Counted from the stretch's first letter, positions 8,202 through 16,795 are shown. The stretch is 64,000 nucleotides of DNA from an uncultured Prevotellaceae bacterium (GCA_902776545.1 CACYQO010000005.1:1-64000), one strand, 5' to 3'. Notes: generated by a model not told the origin, from the sequence alone. Numbers and translations are program-made.

Positions 8202-9035
8202 TTAATATCTGCTGAAAAGATAGCCATCGCCATCGTAAGCTACACCACCATCGAAGAACAACATTCCATCTTTAATGGAGTACATGTATTTATGTTCGTG
8301 GTCGCCAAATTCGTCTGTCATCTTGATCTTAATGATCTGATGCTCTTCATCCACCCATTTGTATGTATATATCCGGCTCTGTTCTGTGGTAGTCGTAAAG
8401 GAATACACACCACTCTTGAGGAAGGTATCATCCGCTCCTTCTTTTGAATGACTGACCGTCATGGTCTTGTCAGCCAAATTGATCTTCAATACGGTCTGGC
8501 CTGCCTCATATTTCATGATGCCTCCTAAATACCCATAATTGGCTTTCACCAATAGCCACCTGCCATCAAGAGTCTCAGCATAATCCGCTTCATCATCTAA
8601 TGCTGGGGTGTTGAGATAGGTTTTGTCCATATTATCAGAGGTATAGTAGGTGTTATACCACGATTGGGTGTCCTCGCCGTCGCTATACTGATACATGGTG
8701 TAGCCGTCTTCGCCGGTTTTCTCGATGACGATCCGATAGGTGAAGGTCTCCTCAATACCGTCCCATCTGCAGGTCAGACGGTCGCCGTTGAGGTGATAGG
8801 ATCCGTGATTCAAGACTTTCTTCCTGGGGCCGTCATCCGTATTGATGATGGCTACGGACTCAATGGTGCCGTTGTTTTTATAGACCACGAGGTCATAGTA
8901 GTTCTTGGGCATCTCATCATGCCAATACCAAGCATGACACAGCTCCGAAGCCCCCAACCCGTCATCATCACTACAGCCCGTCAAAGCCAGCATCAGCAGG
9001 GCACAAAGCCAATAGAAATTACTCTTTTTCATCAT
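8202..9035 (-). CDS. Lipoprotein with lipocalin-like repeats, unknown function
   Basis: Starting at 9035 (MMKKSNFYWLCALLMLALTGC) the 277-residue protein has a lipobox (LTGC) and an Asp-rich export motif (SDDDG). Two segments resemble lipocalin-like domains of Bacteroidota lipoproteins: WYWHDEMPKNYYDLVVYKNN...ETFTYRIV and LDGRWLLVKANYGYL...YTYKWVDEEHQIIKI. Longer starts up to 9122 have no signal peptide and overlap the promoter box at 9056-9063. It heads a two-gene unit with the lipoprotein at 7559-8176. Confidence 0.65.
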   Translation of the reverse strand: MMKKSNFYWLCALLMLALTGCSDDDGLGASELCHAWYWHDEMPKNYYDLVVYKNNGTIESVAIINTDDGPRKKVLNHGSYHLNGDRLTCRWDGIEETFTYRIVIEKTGEDGYTMYQYSDGEDTQSWYNTYYTSDNMDKTYLNTPALDDEADYAETLDGRWLLVKANYGYLGGIMKYEAGQTVLKINLADKTMTVSHSKEGADDTFLKSGVYSFTTTTEQSRIYTYKWVDEEHQIIKIKMTDEFGDHEHKYMYSIKDGMLFFDGGVAYDGDGYLFSRY

Positions 9036-9055
9036 TCGTTCGTTTGAATTAAATG

Positions 9056-9063
9056 CAAAATTA
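9056..9063 (-). promoter_or_regulatory. Promoter -7 box (TAATTTTG) for the two-lipoprotein unit
   Basis: TAATTTTG on the minus strand lies 21 bases upstream of the ATG at 9035. A TTTG lies 23 bases further upstream, slightly wider than usual. Confidence 0.5.
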
Positions 9064-9253
9064 TACCTTTCTACTCTGATAAATACCAAATGGAGAAAAT
9101 CTTGTAAAGGAGCCGCCTCCATTTATACTTCTTTAATACAAACGGTACGAATATAACGGTCGTTAACATTGCGCTTAGTAAAGGGGGAAAAGTGAAAAGG
9201 TGAAATAAGTGAAAAATTATCCGTTCTTATGTTCTTATGTCTAAAAAAATAAG

Positions 9254-9261
9254 TACCTTTG
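9254..9261 (+). promoter_or_regulatory. Promoter -7 box (TACCTTTG) for purL
   Basis: TACCTTTG lies 33 bases before the purL ATG. No clear TTG is seen 20 bases upstream. The gap 9123-9253 holds GTGAAAA-type 7-base repeats (about 9190-9220) and two copies of TTCTTATG. Confidence 0.5.
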
Positions 9262-9293
9262 CATGCAAATTCAAAACAAAGCATTAATAAGGT

Positions 9294-12200
9294 ATGATAC
9301 GCTTCTTTCAGACCCCACAGAAATCAGTGATCGCCACAGAGATCGATCACGCACTCAGTGAACAGGAAATCAAGGAATTAACCTGGCTTTACGGCGAGGC
9401 AACGCTGCTGGATGCAGACCAGCTCGACGGATTCTTCGTAGGTCCGCGCCGTGAGATGGTGACCCCGTGGTCTACCAATGCCGTAGAGATCACCCAGAAC
9501 ATGGGCCTCAAGGGCATCAGCCGCATTGAGGAATATTTCCCCGTAGCCAGCCAAGACGCCGACCACGACCCCATGCTGCAGCGCATGTACAACGACCTCA
9601 ACCAGAGCATCTTCACCATCAACATCAAACCGGAGCCCATCAAGTACGTGGACAATCTGGAGGAGTACAACGAGAAGGAAGGTCTGGCCCTGAGCCCTGA
9701 GGAGATCGAATACCTGCACGGACTGGAGAAGCAGAACGGCCGTCCGCTGACGGATTCTGAGATCTTCGGCTTCGCACAGATCAACTCTGAACACTGCCGT
9801 CATAAGATCTTCGGCGGAACTTTTATCATCGACGGCAAGGAGATGGAGAGTTCGCTCTTTGCGATGATTAAAAAGACCACGCAGGAGAATCCCAACAAGA
9901 TTCTCTCGGCCTATAAAGATAATGTGGCATTTGCCCAGGGACCTGTCGTTGAGCAGTTTGCGCCGAAGGACCAGAGCACAAGCGACTGGTTCCGCATCAA
10001 GGACATCGAGAGCGTCATCTCTCTGAAGGCTGAGACGCACAACTTCCCCACAACGGTAGAACCGTTCAACGGAGCCTCCACAGGTACTGGCGGCGAGATC
10101 CGCGACCGTATGGGCGGTGGTGTCGGAAGCTGGCCGATAGCAGGTACGGCAGTCTATATGACGGCTTATCCGAGATTGTCGGAGGACTCAGCGTCTTCGG
10201 AGTCTTCTGAGATCACTCGCGACTGGGAGGACATCTTGCCTGTGCGTCAGTGGTTATATCAGACGCCTGAGCAGATTCTGATCAAGGCCTCGAATGGTGC
10301 TTCAGACTTTGGTAACAAGTTCGGCCAGCCGCTGATCTGCGGTTCGCTGCTGACCTTCGAGCACCAGGAGAAATCTCTCACCTCTCACCTCTCACCTCTC
10401 ACCTCTACAAAATACGCCTACGACAAGGTGATTATGCTCGCTGGCGGTGTGGGTTATGGCACCAAGCGCGACTGCTTGAAGAAGGAGCCCCAGAAGGGTA
10501 ACAAAGTGGTGGTCGTCGGTGGTGATAACTACCGCATCGGACTGGGTGGCGGTAGTGTGTCATCCGTTGATACGGGCCGCTATTCGAACGGTATCGAACT
10601 GAATGCCGTGCAGCGCGCTAACCCTGAGATGCAGAAGCGTGCCTACAACCTGGTGCGTGCCCTCTGCGAGGAGGATGTGAACCCTGTGGTGTCTATCCAC
10701 GACCACGGATCGGCTGGTCACCTGAACTGTCTCTCCGAACTCGTTGAGGAGTGCGGTGGTGAGATCGACATGACCAAGCTGCCCATCGGCGACAAGACGC
10801 TTTCGAGCAAGGAGATCATTGCCAACGAGAGTCAGGAGCGTATGGGTCTGCTCATCGACGAGAAGCATATCGAGCATGTGCGCAAGATTGCCGAGCGTGA
10901 GCGTGCGCCGCTGTATGTGGTGGGTGAGACGACGGGCGATGCCCACTTCTCATTCAGGCAGGGCGATGGCGTGAAGCCCTTTGACCTCGACGTGGCCCAG
11001 ATGTTCGGACACTCGCCGAAGACCATCATGAAGGACAATACCGTAGAACGTCACTATGAGAACGTGACCTACAGTCAGGATAAGATTGAGGAATATCTTG
11101 AGCGCGTGCTCCAGCTGGAGGCTGTAGCCTGTAAAGACTGGCTCACAAATAAGGTGGACCGTTCTGTGACAGGTAAGATCGCCCGTCAGCAGTGTCAGGG
11201 TGAGATCCAGTTGCCGTTGAGCGACTGTGGTGTCGTAGCCCTCGACTATCGTGGTGAGAAAGGTATTGCCACCGCCTTAGGTCACGCACCTCAGGCTGGT
11301 TTGGCCAATCCCGCAGCAGGCTCTGTGCTCTCTGTGGCCGAGGCTTTGACGAATCTCGTCTGGGCACCGATGGCCGACGGTATGGACTCCATCTCACTCT
11401 CAGCCAACTGGATGTGGCCATGTCGCTCTCAGGAGGGTGAGGATGCCCGTCTTTACGAAGGTGTGAAGGCACTGAGCGATTTCTGCTGCGACCTGCATAT
11501 CAACGTGCCGACGGGTAAGGACTCTCTGTCGTTGAGTCAGCAGTACCCCAACGGCGAGAAGATCATCTCTCCGGGAACGGTCATCGTCTCGGCTGGTGGT
11601 GAGGTATCAGATATTAAGAAGGTGGTGAGTCCTGTCGTCGTCAACGACAAGAATGCCTCGCTCTATCATATCGACTTCTCGTTCGACGAGCAGCGCCTCG
11701 GTGGTTCTGCCTTCGCCCAGAGCTTAGGCAAGGTGGGCGACGATGTGCCGACGGTGAAGAATCCCGAATACTTCTGCGATGCCTTCAATGCCATTCAGGA
11801 GTTGATCAAGAAGGGTTGGATCATGGCTGGTCACGATATCTCGGCTGGTGGTCTGATTACGACGCTGTTAGAGATGTGCTTCGCCAACACGAAGGGCGGT
11901 CTGCATATCAATCTGCACGATATCTGCAAGGATGGCGATGTGGTGAAGGCGTTGTTTGCAGAGAATCCTGGTGTAGTAATTCAGGTGAGCGACGAGCATA
12001 AGTTTGAATTCAAGGAGATGATGGAAGACCTGGGTGTCGGCTTTGCCAAGATCGGCTATCCAGTGGAGAACAGCCGCGAGATTGTGGTCAAGGCGGGCGA
12101 CGAGGAGATAACCTTCGACATCAATGCCCTCCGCGACACTTGGTTTAAGACCTCCTATCTGCTCGACCGCAAGCAGAGCTTCAACGGCAAGGCCAAGGAG

Positions 12201-13049
12201 CGCTTTGAGAACTATAAGAACCAGCCGCTGGAGATGAAGTTCCCCAAGGGCTTCACAGGCAAGCTGGCACAGTACGGATTGGATCCCAACCGTCGTGAGC
12301 CCTCTGGCATCAAGGCTGCCGTGATACGTGAGAAGGGAACCCAGTGTGAGCGTGAGACGGCCTACAGCCTCTACCTCGCTGGCTTCGACGTGAAGGACGT
12401 GATGATGACCGACCTGATTTCGGGCCGTGAGACACTTGAGGATATCAACATGATTGTCTTCTGCGGTGGTTTCTCCAACAGCGACGTGCTCGGCTCGGCC
12501 AAGGGTTGGGCTGGTGCCTTCCTCTTCAACCCCAAGGCCAAGGAGGCACTAGATAAGTTCTATGCCCGTGAGGACACGTTGTCACTTGGTATCTGTAACG
12601 GTTGCCAGCTGATGGTGGAACTCGGCCTCACAGGCGCCAAGGGCGTGAAGATGCTTCACAACGACTCGCATAAGTTCGAGAGTGAGTTCATCAGCCTGAC
12701 CATTCCTGAGAACAACAGCGTGATGTTCGGCTCACTCAGCGGTTCGAAACTCGGCCTCTGGGTAGCTCACGGCGAGGGTAAGTTCTCATTGCCTGAGGCA
12801 GAAAGTGCTTACAACGTGATTGCGAAATACAACTACGCTGGCTATCCCGCCAATCCTAACGGTTCGGCCTATAACGTGGCTGGTATCTGCTCGGCAGACG
12901 GTCGTCATCTCTGCATGATGCCGCATCCTGAGCGTGCCGTATTCCCCTGGCAGAACGCCTGGTATCCCGCTGACCATCGTCAGGACGAGGTGACACCGTG
13001 GATTGAGGCCTTCGTCAATGCCCGCCGCTGGATTGAACAGCAAAAGTAA
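9294..13049 (+). CDS. purL: Phosphoribosylformylglycinamidine synthase, long single-chain form
   Basis: PurL converts FGAR, glutamine and ATP to FGAM in purine synthesis in the cytoplasm. The protein has 1251 residues, the single-chain size. Visible are the linker and synthetase domains (EHCRHKIFGG; AETHNFPTTVEPFNGASTGTGG; SDFGNKFGQP), the second synthetase half (GKDSLSLS; HDISAGGL) and a C-terminal glutamine amidotransferase with nucleophile Cys in GICNGCQLMVELG and catalytic His in HPERAVFPWQ. Monocistronic, with a promoter at 9254. Odd: loop residues about 360-374 (EKSLTSHLSPLTST) are encoded by four exact copies of CTCTCAC (10375-10402), and an Asp/Ser/Glu stretch near 10190-10215 is also repeat-like. 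The frame is intact, so the enzyme is expected to be active. Confidence 0.97.
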   Translation: MIRFFQTPQKSVIATEIDHALSEQEIKELTWLYGEATLLDADQLDGFFVGPRREMVTPWSTNAVEITQNMGLKGISRIEEYFPVASQDADHDPMLQRMYNDLNQSIFTINIKPEPIKYVDNLEEYNEKEGLALSPEEIEYLHGLEKQNGRPLTDSEIFGFAQINSEHCRHKIFGGTFIIDGKEMESSLFAMIKKTTQENPNKILSAYKDNVAFAQGPVVEQFAPKDQSTSDWFRIKDIESVISLKAETHNFPTTVEPFNGASTGTGGEIRDRMGGGVGSWPIAGTAVYMTAYPRLSEDSASSESSEITRDWEDILPVRQWLYQTPEQILIKASNGASDFGNKFGQPLICGSLLTFEHQEKSLTSHLSPLTSTKYAYDKVIMLAGGVGYGTKRDCLKKEPQKGNKVVVVGGDNYRIGLGGGSVSSVDTGRYSNGIELNAVQRANPEMQKRAYNLVRALCEEDVNPVVSIHDHGSAGHLNCLSELVEECGGEIDMTKLPIGDKTLSSKEIIANESQERMGLLIDEKHIEHVRKIAERERAPLYVVGETTGDAHFSFRQGDGVKPFDLDVAQMFGHSPKTIMKDNTVERHYENVTYSQDKIEEYLERVLQLEAVACKDWLTNKVDRSVTGKIARQQCQGEIQLPLSDCGVVALDYRGEKGIATALGHAPQAGLANPAAGSVLSVAEALTNLVWAPMADGMDSISLSANWMWPCRSQEGEDARLYEGVKALSDFCCDLHINVPTGKDSLSLSQQYPNGEKIISPGTVIVSAGGEVSDIKKVVSPVVVNDKNASLYHIDFSFDEQRLGGSAFAQSLGKVGDDVPTVKNPEYFCDAFNAIQELIKKGWIMAGHDISAGGLITTLLEMCFANTKGGLHINLHDICKDGDVVKALFAENPGVVIQVSDEHKFEFKEMMEDLGVGFAKIGYPVENSREIVVKAGDEEITFDINALRDTWFKTSYLLDRKQSFNGKAKERFENYKNQPLEMKFPKGFTGKLAQYGLDPNRREPSGIKAAVIREKGTQCERETAYSLYLAGFDVKDVMMTDLISGRETLEDINMIVFCGGFSNSDVLGSAKGWAGAFLFNPKAKEALDKFYAREDTLSLGICNGCQLMVELGLTGAKGVKMLHNDSHKFESEFISLTIPENNSVMFGSLSGSKLGLWVAHGEGKFSLPEAESAYNVIAKYNYAGYPANPNGSAYNVAGICSADGRHLCMMPHPERAVFPWQNAWYPADHRQDEVTPWIEAFVNARRWIEQQK
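10375..10402 (+). repeat. Four tandem CTCTCAC heptamers inside purL
   Basis: There are four exact 7-base units, 28 bp in all, in a loop between two synthetase-domain strands. Same four-unit format as arrays in trpE, the GH43 genes, SusD and the amylase gene. Confidence 0.9.
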
Positions 13050-13060
13050 CTAATTCCATT

Positions 13061-13144
13061 CTCCCCCTAAGTTAGGGGGAGTTAGAGGGGGTCTGAACAA
13101 GCGCTACTTCAGACCACCCCTAACCCCTCCTAACTTAGGAGGGG
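13061..13144 (+). repeat. 84-bp palindromic REP-like element, copy 1
   Basis: It begins CTCCCCCTAAGTTAGGGGGAG, has a central GGTCTGAA...TTCAGACC, and ends CCCCTCCTAACTTAGGAGGGG. The reverse complement of 14378-14461 matches it with one mismatch, so the two ChrA genes are bracketed by inverted copies. It lies just after the purL stop and may also act as a terminator. Confidence 0.9.
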
Positions 13145-13159
13145 AAACAATTACCTTGT

Positions 13160-13717
13160 ATGCAGAATATTTACTTAGAATCTTTCAGCACCTTCTTCCG
13201 CATAGGGCTTTTCACCCTCGGCGGCGGATATGCCATGATTCCTTTGATTGAGGAAGAGGTAGTGAACAAGAAACAGTGGGTGTCGAAAGAAGAGATGCTC
13301 GACCTGATAGCCATCGCCCAGAGTTGTCCGGGTGTGTTTGCTATCAACATCGCCACCTTCATCGGCTATAAATTAAATAAGGTACGCGGAGCCGTCGCCA
13401 CAACCCTCGGCACGGCCCTGCCCTCGTTCCTCATCATCCTCGCCATCGCCATCTTCTTCAAGCAGTTTGAGGACAACAAGGTGGTGGCAGCCATCTTCCG
13501 AGGCATCCGTCCTGCGGTGGTGGCATTGATAGCCGTTCCGACGTTCCGTCTGGGGCAACGGGCAAAACTGAATAAATTCACCATCTGGATCCCCGTCGTC
13601 TGTGCCCTCGCCATCTGGGCCCTCGGCGTCTCGCCTATCTACATCATCATCATCGCAGGTCTTGCTGGATATATTTATGGTAGAATTAAACACAGAGATA
13701 CAGAGACACAGAGATAA
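13160..13717 (+). CDS. chrA: Chromate transporter family protein, half-size (first of pair)
   Basis: The protein has 185 residues, one CHR domain, so it is a short-chain ChrA that normally works with a second short chain of opposite topology. Family motifs are GLFTLGGGYAMIPLIEEEVV, SCPGVFAINIATFIGY and GIRPAVVALI, with about five to six membrane segments. The partner gene follows at 13770. Odd: the last residues (HRDTETQR and the stop codon) are supplied by the CACAGAG-type repeat at 13688-13752, so the native C-terminus seems to have been replaced. Substrate is not certain; many short ChrA proteins have not been shown to move chromate. Confidence 0.85.
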   Translation: MQNIYLESFSTFFRIGLFTLGGGYAMIPLIEEEVVNKKQWVSKEEMLDLIAIAQSCPGVFAINIATFIGYKLNKVRGAVATTLGTALPSFLIILAIAIFFKQFEDNKVVAAIFRGIRPAVVALIAVPTFRLGQRAKLNKFTIWIPVVCALAIWALGVSPIYIIIIAGLAGYIYGRIKHRDTETQR

Positions 13718-13752
13718 AAGGAAAAGACTCTGTACCTCTGTGTCTCTGTGTT
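13688..13752. repeat. Inverted pair of 8-base tandem repeats (ACACAGAG type)
   Basis: The left arm 13688-13713 repeats (A)CAGAG units with period 8, and the right arm 13728-13752 is its near-perfect complement. It forms a hairpin between the chrA genes and encodes the C-terminus of the first. A close relative is at 15273-15339. Confidence 0.85.
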
Positions 13753-13769
13753 GAAATAAATAAGAGCTT

Positions 13770-14345
13770 ATGATTTTTGTTTCGCTTTTCATCACATTCT
13801 TTGAGATCGGACTCTTCGGATTCGGAGGAGGATACGGGATGCTGTCGCTGATACAGCACGAGACGGTGGAGCATTACCACTGGCTGTCGACGGCCGAGTT
13901 TACCGATATCGTCGCCATCTCGCAGATGACGCCTGGTCCCATCGGTATCAATTCCGCTACCTATTGCGGCTATACAGCCATCCAGAATGCAGGCTATGGA
14001 CATACGATGGCGATTCTCGGATCAGCCACAGCGACCTTCGCACTGGTGTTGCCCTCACTGATTCTGATGATACTGATCAGTAAAATGTTCATGAAATACA
14101 TGAACACCTCACTGGTACAGTCTGTATTTAAGGGTCTGCGTCCTGCCGTCGTCGGACTCCTTGCTGCCGCCACGCTGCTGCTCTGCAACAAGGAGAACTT
14201 CTCCACACCGATGGAGAACCCCTGGCAGTTCTGGATCAGCGTCGCCCTCTTCGCAGCCACCGCCTTCGGAACGGGTTACCTGAAGATCAACCCCATCCGC
14301 ATGATCTGCTATGCGGGCTTCGCCGGACTATTGCTGCTCTACTAA
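13770..14345 (+). CDS. chrA: Chromate transporter family protein, half-size (second of pair)
   Basis: The 191-residue second short ChrA chain has GLFGFGGGYGMLSLIQHETVEH, SQMTPGPIGINSATYCGY and GLRPAVVGLLAAA, the same motif set as its neighbour. Short-chain ChrA genes usually occur as such tandem pairs whose products assemble in the inner membrane. The start ATG is 18 bases after the hairpin repeat. Downstream is the inverted 84-bp element and then the convergent end of the trp operon. Confidence 0.85.
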   Translation: MIFVSLFITFFEIGLFGFGGGYGMLSLIQHETVEHYHWLSTAEFTDIVAISQMTPGPIGINSATYCGYTAIQNAGYGHTMAILGSATATFALVLPSLILMILISKMFMKYMNTSLVQSVFKGLRPAVVGLLAAATLLLCNKENFSTPMENPWQFWISVALFAATAFGTGYLKINPIRMICYAGFAGLLLLY

Positions 14346-14377
14346 AATCTTTTGTTCTGCCGCAGAGGTAACCATTT

Positions 14378-14461
14378 CCCCTCCTAAGTTAGGAGGGGTT
14401 AGGGGTGGTCTGAAGTAGCGCTTGTTCAGACCCCCTCTAGCTCCCCCTAACTTAGGGGGAG
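14378..14461 (-). repeat. 84-bp palindromic REP-like element, copy 2 (inverted)
   Basis: This is the reverse complement of 13061-13144 with a single mismatch. It sits between the convergent ends of chrA and trpA, where it could terminate transcription from both sides. Confidence 0.9.
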
Positions 14462-14476
14462 AAATAATTACAACTT

Positions 14477-15256
14477 TTACTTCTCCAAAGCCTCGAAGAG
14501 ACGGTCGAGGGCGACATCCGCATTGCCCTCGGCTTCGTTTAACAGCGTAACGAACTTCGAGCCGATGATAGCACCAGCGGCGTTGTCCTGCGCAGCCTTG
14601 AGCGTCTGAGCATTAGAAATGCCAAACCCGATCATACGGGGATTACGCAGGTTCATCGCGTTGATACGACGGAAATAGGCCTGCTTGGCATCATCGAAAC
14701 TCTTCTGGGTGCCCGTGATGGCAGCAGAAGACACCATATAGATAAAGCCGTCCGTGTTGTCATCGATGAAACGGATACGTTCCTCGCTCGTCTCAGGCGT
14801 GATGAGCATGATGATGCGCAGGTCGTACTTGTCGGCCACGGGCTTCACGATGTTCAGATAGTCGTCGAAGGGCAGGTCTGGGATGATGGCGCCACTGACG
14901 CCTGCCTCAACACACGACTGGCAGAACGCTTCGATGCCGTAGTGCAGGATAGGATTGAGATAACCCATCAACACAAGGGGAATCTCTACCTGATCCTTGA
15001 TAGACGTCAACTGTGAGAAGAGTGTCTTCAGGGTCATACCGTTCTTCAAAGCCTGCGTGGCAGCACTCTGGATGACAGGGCCGTCGGCCAAGGGATCACT
15101 AAACGGGATGCCCACTTCGATCATCGCGATACCGCGACGCTGGAGAGTGAGGATCACATCGGCAGTACCTTCAAGTGTCGGACTGCCTGCACAGAAATAA
15201 AGCGATAGGAGCTTCTGATCTATGCTATTTGCGAAAAGTTGATTGATCTTATTCAT
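14477..15256 (-). CDS. trpA: Tryptophan synthase alpha subunit
   Basis: TrpA cleaves indole-glycerol phosphate to indole and glyceraldehyde-3-phosphate and passes indole to TrpB. Starting at 15256 (MNKINQLFANSIDQKLLSLY) it has 259 residues. The signature MIEVGIPFSDPLADGPVIQ contains the catalytic Glu and the conserved Asp; GAIIPDLPFDDY and GFGISNAQT are also typical. It is the last gene of trpBEGDCFA. Upstream extension to 15286 enters the repeat region and is unlikely. Confidence 0.95.
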   Translation of the reverse strand: MNKINQLFANSIDQKLLSLYFCAGSPTLEGTADVILTLQRRGIAMIEVGIPFSDPLADGPVIQSAATQALKNGMTLKTLFSQLTSIKDQVEIPLVLMGYLNPILHYGIEAFCQSCVEAGVSGAIIPDLPFDDYLNIVKPVADKYDLRIIMLITPETSEERIRFIDDNTDGFIYMVSSAAITGTQKSFDDAKQAYFRRINAMNLRNPRMIGFGISNAQTLKAAQDNAAGAIIGSKFVTLLNEAEGNADVALDRLFEALEK

Positions 15257-15272
15257 TTTTCTATTTTTTATG

Positions 15273-15339
15273 GAACACAGAGACACAGAGGTACAGAGTA
15301 TTTGATAGTTAATCTCTGTGTCTTTGTATCTCTGTGTTC
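15273..15339. repeat. Inverted pair of 8-base tandem repeats between trpF and trpA
   Basis: The arms 15273-15298 and 15314-15339 are near-complementary and made of ACACAGAG-type units. The right arm encodes the last residues of TrpF (TEIQRHRD region), just as the sister element encodes the end of the first ChrA. Confidence 0.85.
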
Positions 15340-15947
15340 AGATTAGTTATAAATTCTCTTAGTTTTGCTATATCTTTGAGGCCTGGGGTGAGTTCGAAGC
15401 GGGAATTAAGATCGATACCTATGCACTTGGGATGGTAAAAGGCATTAACCCGCTCTGCGTCGTCTGGCCCGATGCCGCCACTAAGCAGGAAAGGCGTAGA
15501 ACCCTGATAGGCTTCAAGGACATCCCAATTGAATTTCTCGCCATTGCCTCCCACAGATTTGCCTTTGGCGTCGAAGAGGAAGTAATCAACGAGTCCTTCG
15601 TAGGGCTGTGTCAGTAAGAGGTCCTCCGCCGTAGAGATGTTGAAAGCCTTGATAATCCGGGGGTGCGGGAGTGCGGGGGTGCGGAGGTACGAGATTACTT
15701 CTGGCATTTCGTGGCCGTGCAACTGGATATAATCGAGGCCATACTCGCCAGCTAATCGTCTCACCTGCTCAGGTTCCTCATCAACGAACACTCCCACCCG
15801 CTTCACACGTTTTGGCAGATAGTCAGGGCGCTGACTCACATACCGACTGGACTTGGGCCAGAAGATAAAGCCCATCATATCGATACCGAGGGCTTCCACT
15901 TCGCGAATGTTATCGGCCTCGCGCATGCCACAAACCTTTATTATCAT
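15309..15947 (-). CDS. trpF: Phosphoribosylanthranilate isomerase
   Basis: From the ATG at 15947 (MIIKVCGMREADNIREVEAL) the protein has 212 residues, normal for TrpF. The catalytic Cys is in KVCGM; YIQLHGHE, DYFLFDAKGKSVGGNGEKFNW and LSGGIGPDDAERV are further signatures. Longer starts lie in the trpC-trpF hairpin. Two repeat-derived pieces are visible: residues about 87-97 (RTPALPHPR) come from four 8-base GGGGTGCG-type units (15660-15691), and the C-terminal LNTEIQRHRD comes from the hairpin at 15273-15339. Both are at places where length variation is tolerated. Confidence 0.93.
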   Translation of the reverse strand: MIIKVCGMREADNIREVEALGIDMMGFIFWPKSSRYVSQRPDYLPKRVKRVGVFVDEEPEQVRRLAGEYGLDYIQLHGHEMPEVISYLRTPALPHPRIIKAFNISTAEDLLLTQPYEGLVDYFLFDAKGKSVGGNGEKFNWDVLEAYQGSTPFLLSGGIGPDDAERVNAFYHPKCIGIDLNSRFELTPGLKDIAKLREFITNLNTEIQRHRD

Positions 15948-15960
15948 AGTCGTTCTTTTT

Positions 15961-16036
15961 TTGCAAGGACTACAGGACTTAAGGACTTTTTCAGACAGTC
16001 GTGTTAGTCCTGTTGTCCGTTGCTGAAATAAACTCA
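15961..16036. repeat. Hairpin repeat between trpC and trpF (AGGACT type)
   Basis: GCAAGGACTACAGGACTT on the left pairs with TAGTCCTGTTGTCCGTTGC on the right. The same element lies at 16796-16871 and 17902-17976, so three consecutive trp gene junctions carry it. It encodes the TrpC C-terminal tail (ATDNRTNTTV). Confidence 0.85.
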
Positions 16037-16779
16037 CGGAGAGCCTGACCTGGGTCTGGGGTTTTCATGAAGTTCTCACCGATGAGGAAGCCCCGGAAGC
16101 CGGCAGAACGGAGGGCGTGGACGGTGGCGGGATCGGAGATACCGCTCTCGCTCACGAGGACGGGCGTCGAGTATGCGGCTGTAGTACAGCCACATATAGA
16201 ACGGAGGCGCTCCGCAAGACGGAAAGAGTTTTCGACATCCGTCACGAACGAACCGAGGTTGCGGTTATTGATGCCACAGAGGTCAGGGCCGAGGTCTGCA
16301 TATTCCAATTCATGTTCAGCATGCATCTCCAACAGCACTTCGAGACCGAGGGCATGAGCCTTATCCATCAGCAGTTTGCACTGGGCCTTCGTCAGACAGG
16401 CAGCTATCAGCAGTACGGCCGAGGCACCACAGAGGGCTGCCGCATAGAGCTGCGCCTCGTCGATGACGAAGTTCTTATATAAGATCGGTAAGGTGACGCC
16501 GCTCTTTCGCGCCAAGCGGATGAAGTCGTCAGAACCGCCGAAGTAGTGCTCGTCGGTAAGGATGCTCAGGGCAGCGGCACCATTCTGCTGATAAGCGAGC
16601 GGAATGACATCAGCCCTTCCCTCCTCTTTGATCCAGCCCTTCGAGGGTGAGCGGCGCTTGAACTCAGCGATAATGCCCGTCTCGCTCTGGAGCAAAGCCT
16701 CGCGCAACGAAGGCTTCTTCGCGCACAGCCTCTCTATCTCCTCATGCTTGTGAGAAACAATTTCCTGCAATATATCCAT
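15991..16779 (-). CDS. trpC: Indole-3-glycerol phosphate synthase
   Basis: TrpC closes the indole ring from CdRP. Starting at 16779 (MDILQEIVSHKHEEIERL) it has 262 residues. Motifs: EFKRRSPSKGWI (catalytic Lys loop), LSILTDEHYFGGS, LPILYKNFVIDEAQ, LEVLLEMHAEHEL, GINNRNLGSF and VSESGI. The operon order D-C-F agrees. The final tail after EFISATDN is encoded by the hairpin repeat that fills the gap to trpF. Extension to 16800 would add a Lys/Arg-rich leader from the next repeat and is not supported. Confidence 0.95.
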   Translation of the reverse strand: MDILQEIVSHKHEEIERLCAKKPSLREALLQSETGIIAEFKRRSPSKGWIKEEGRADVIPLAYQQNGAAALSILTDEHYFGGSDDFIRLARKSGVTLPILYKNFVIDEAQLYAAALCGASAVLLIAACLTKAQCKLLMDKAHALGLEVLLEMHAEHELEYADLGPDLCGINNRNLGSFVTDVENSFRLAERLRSICGCTTAAYSTPVLVSESGISDPATVHALRSAGFRGFLIGENFMKTPDPGQALREFISATDNRTNTTV

Positions 16780-16795
16780 TTTTCTTTCTCTTTTT

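Noticed and set aside
9378-10040. 220-codon open frame opposite the 5' part of purL
   Set aside because: It lies wholly within purL, has no signal or family motif, and its composition is that of the complementary strand of a GC-skewed conserved gene.
13061-14461. Composite transposon carrying chrA
   Set aside because: The flanking 84-bp elements have no transposase and no visible target duplication, and a similar element occurs singly at 47434; reported as a REP-like bracket instead.
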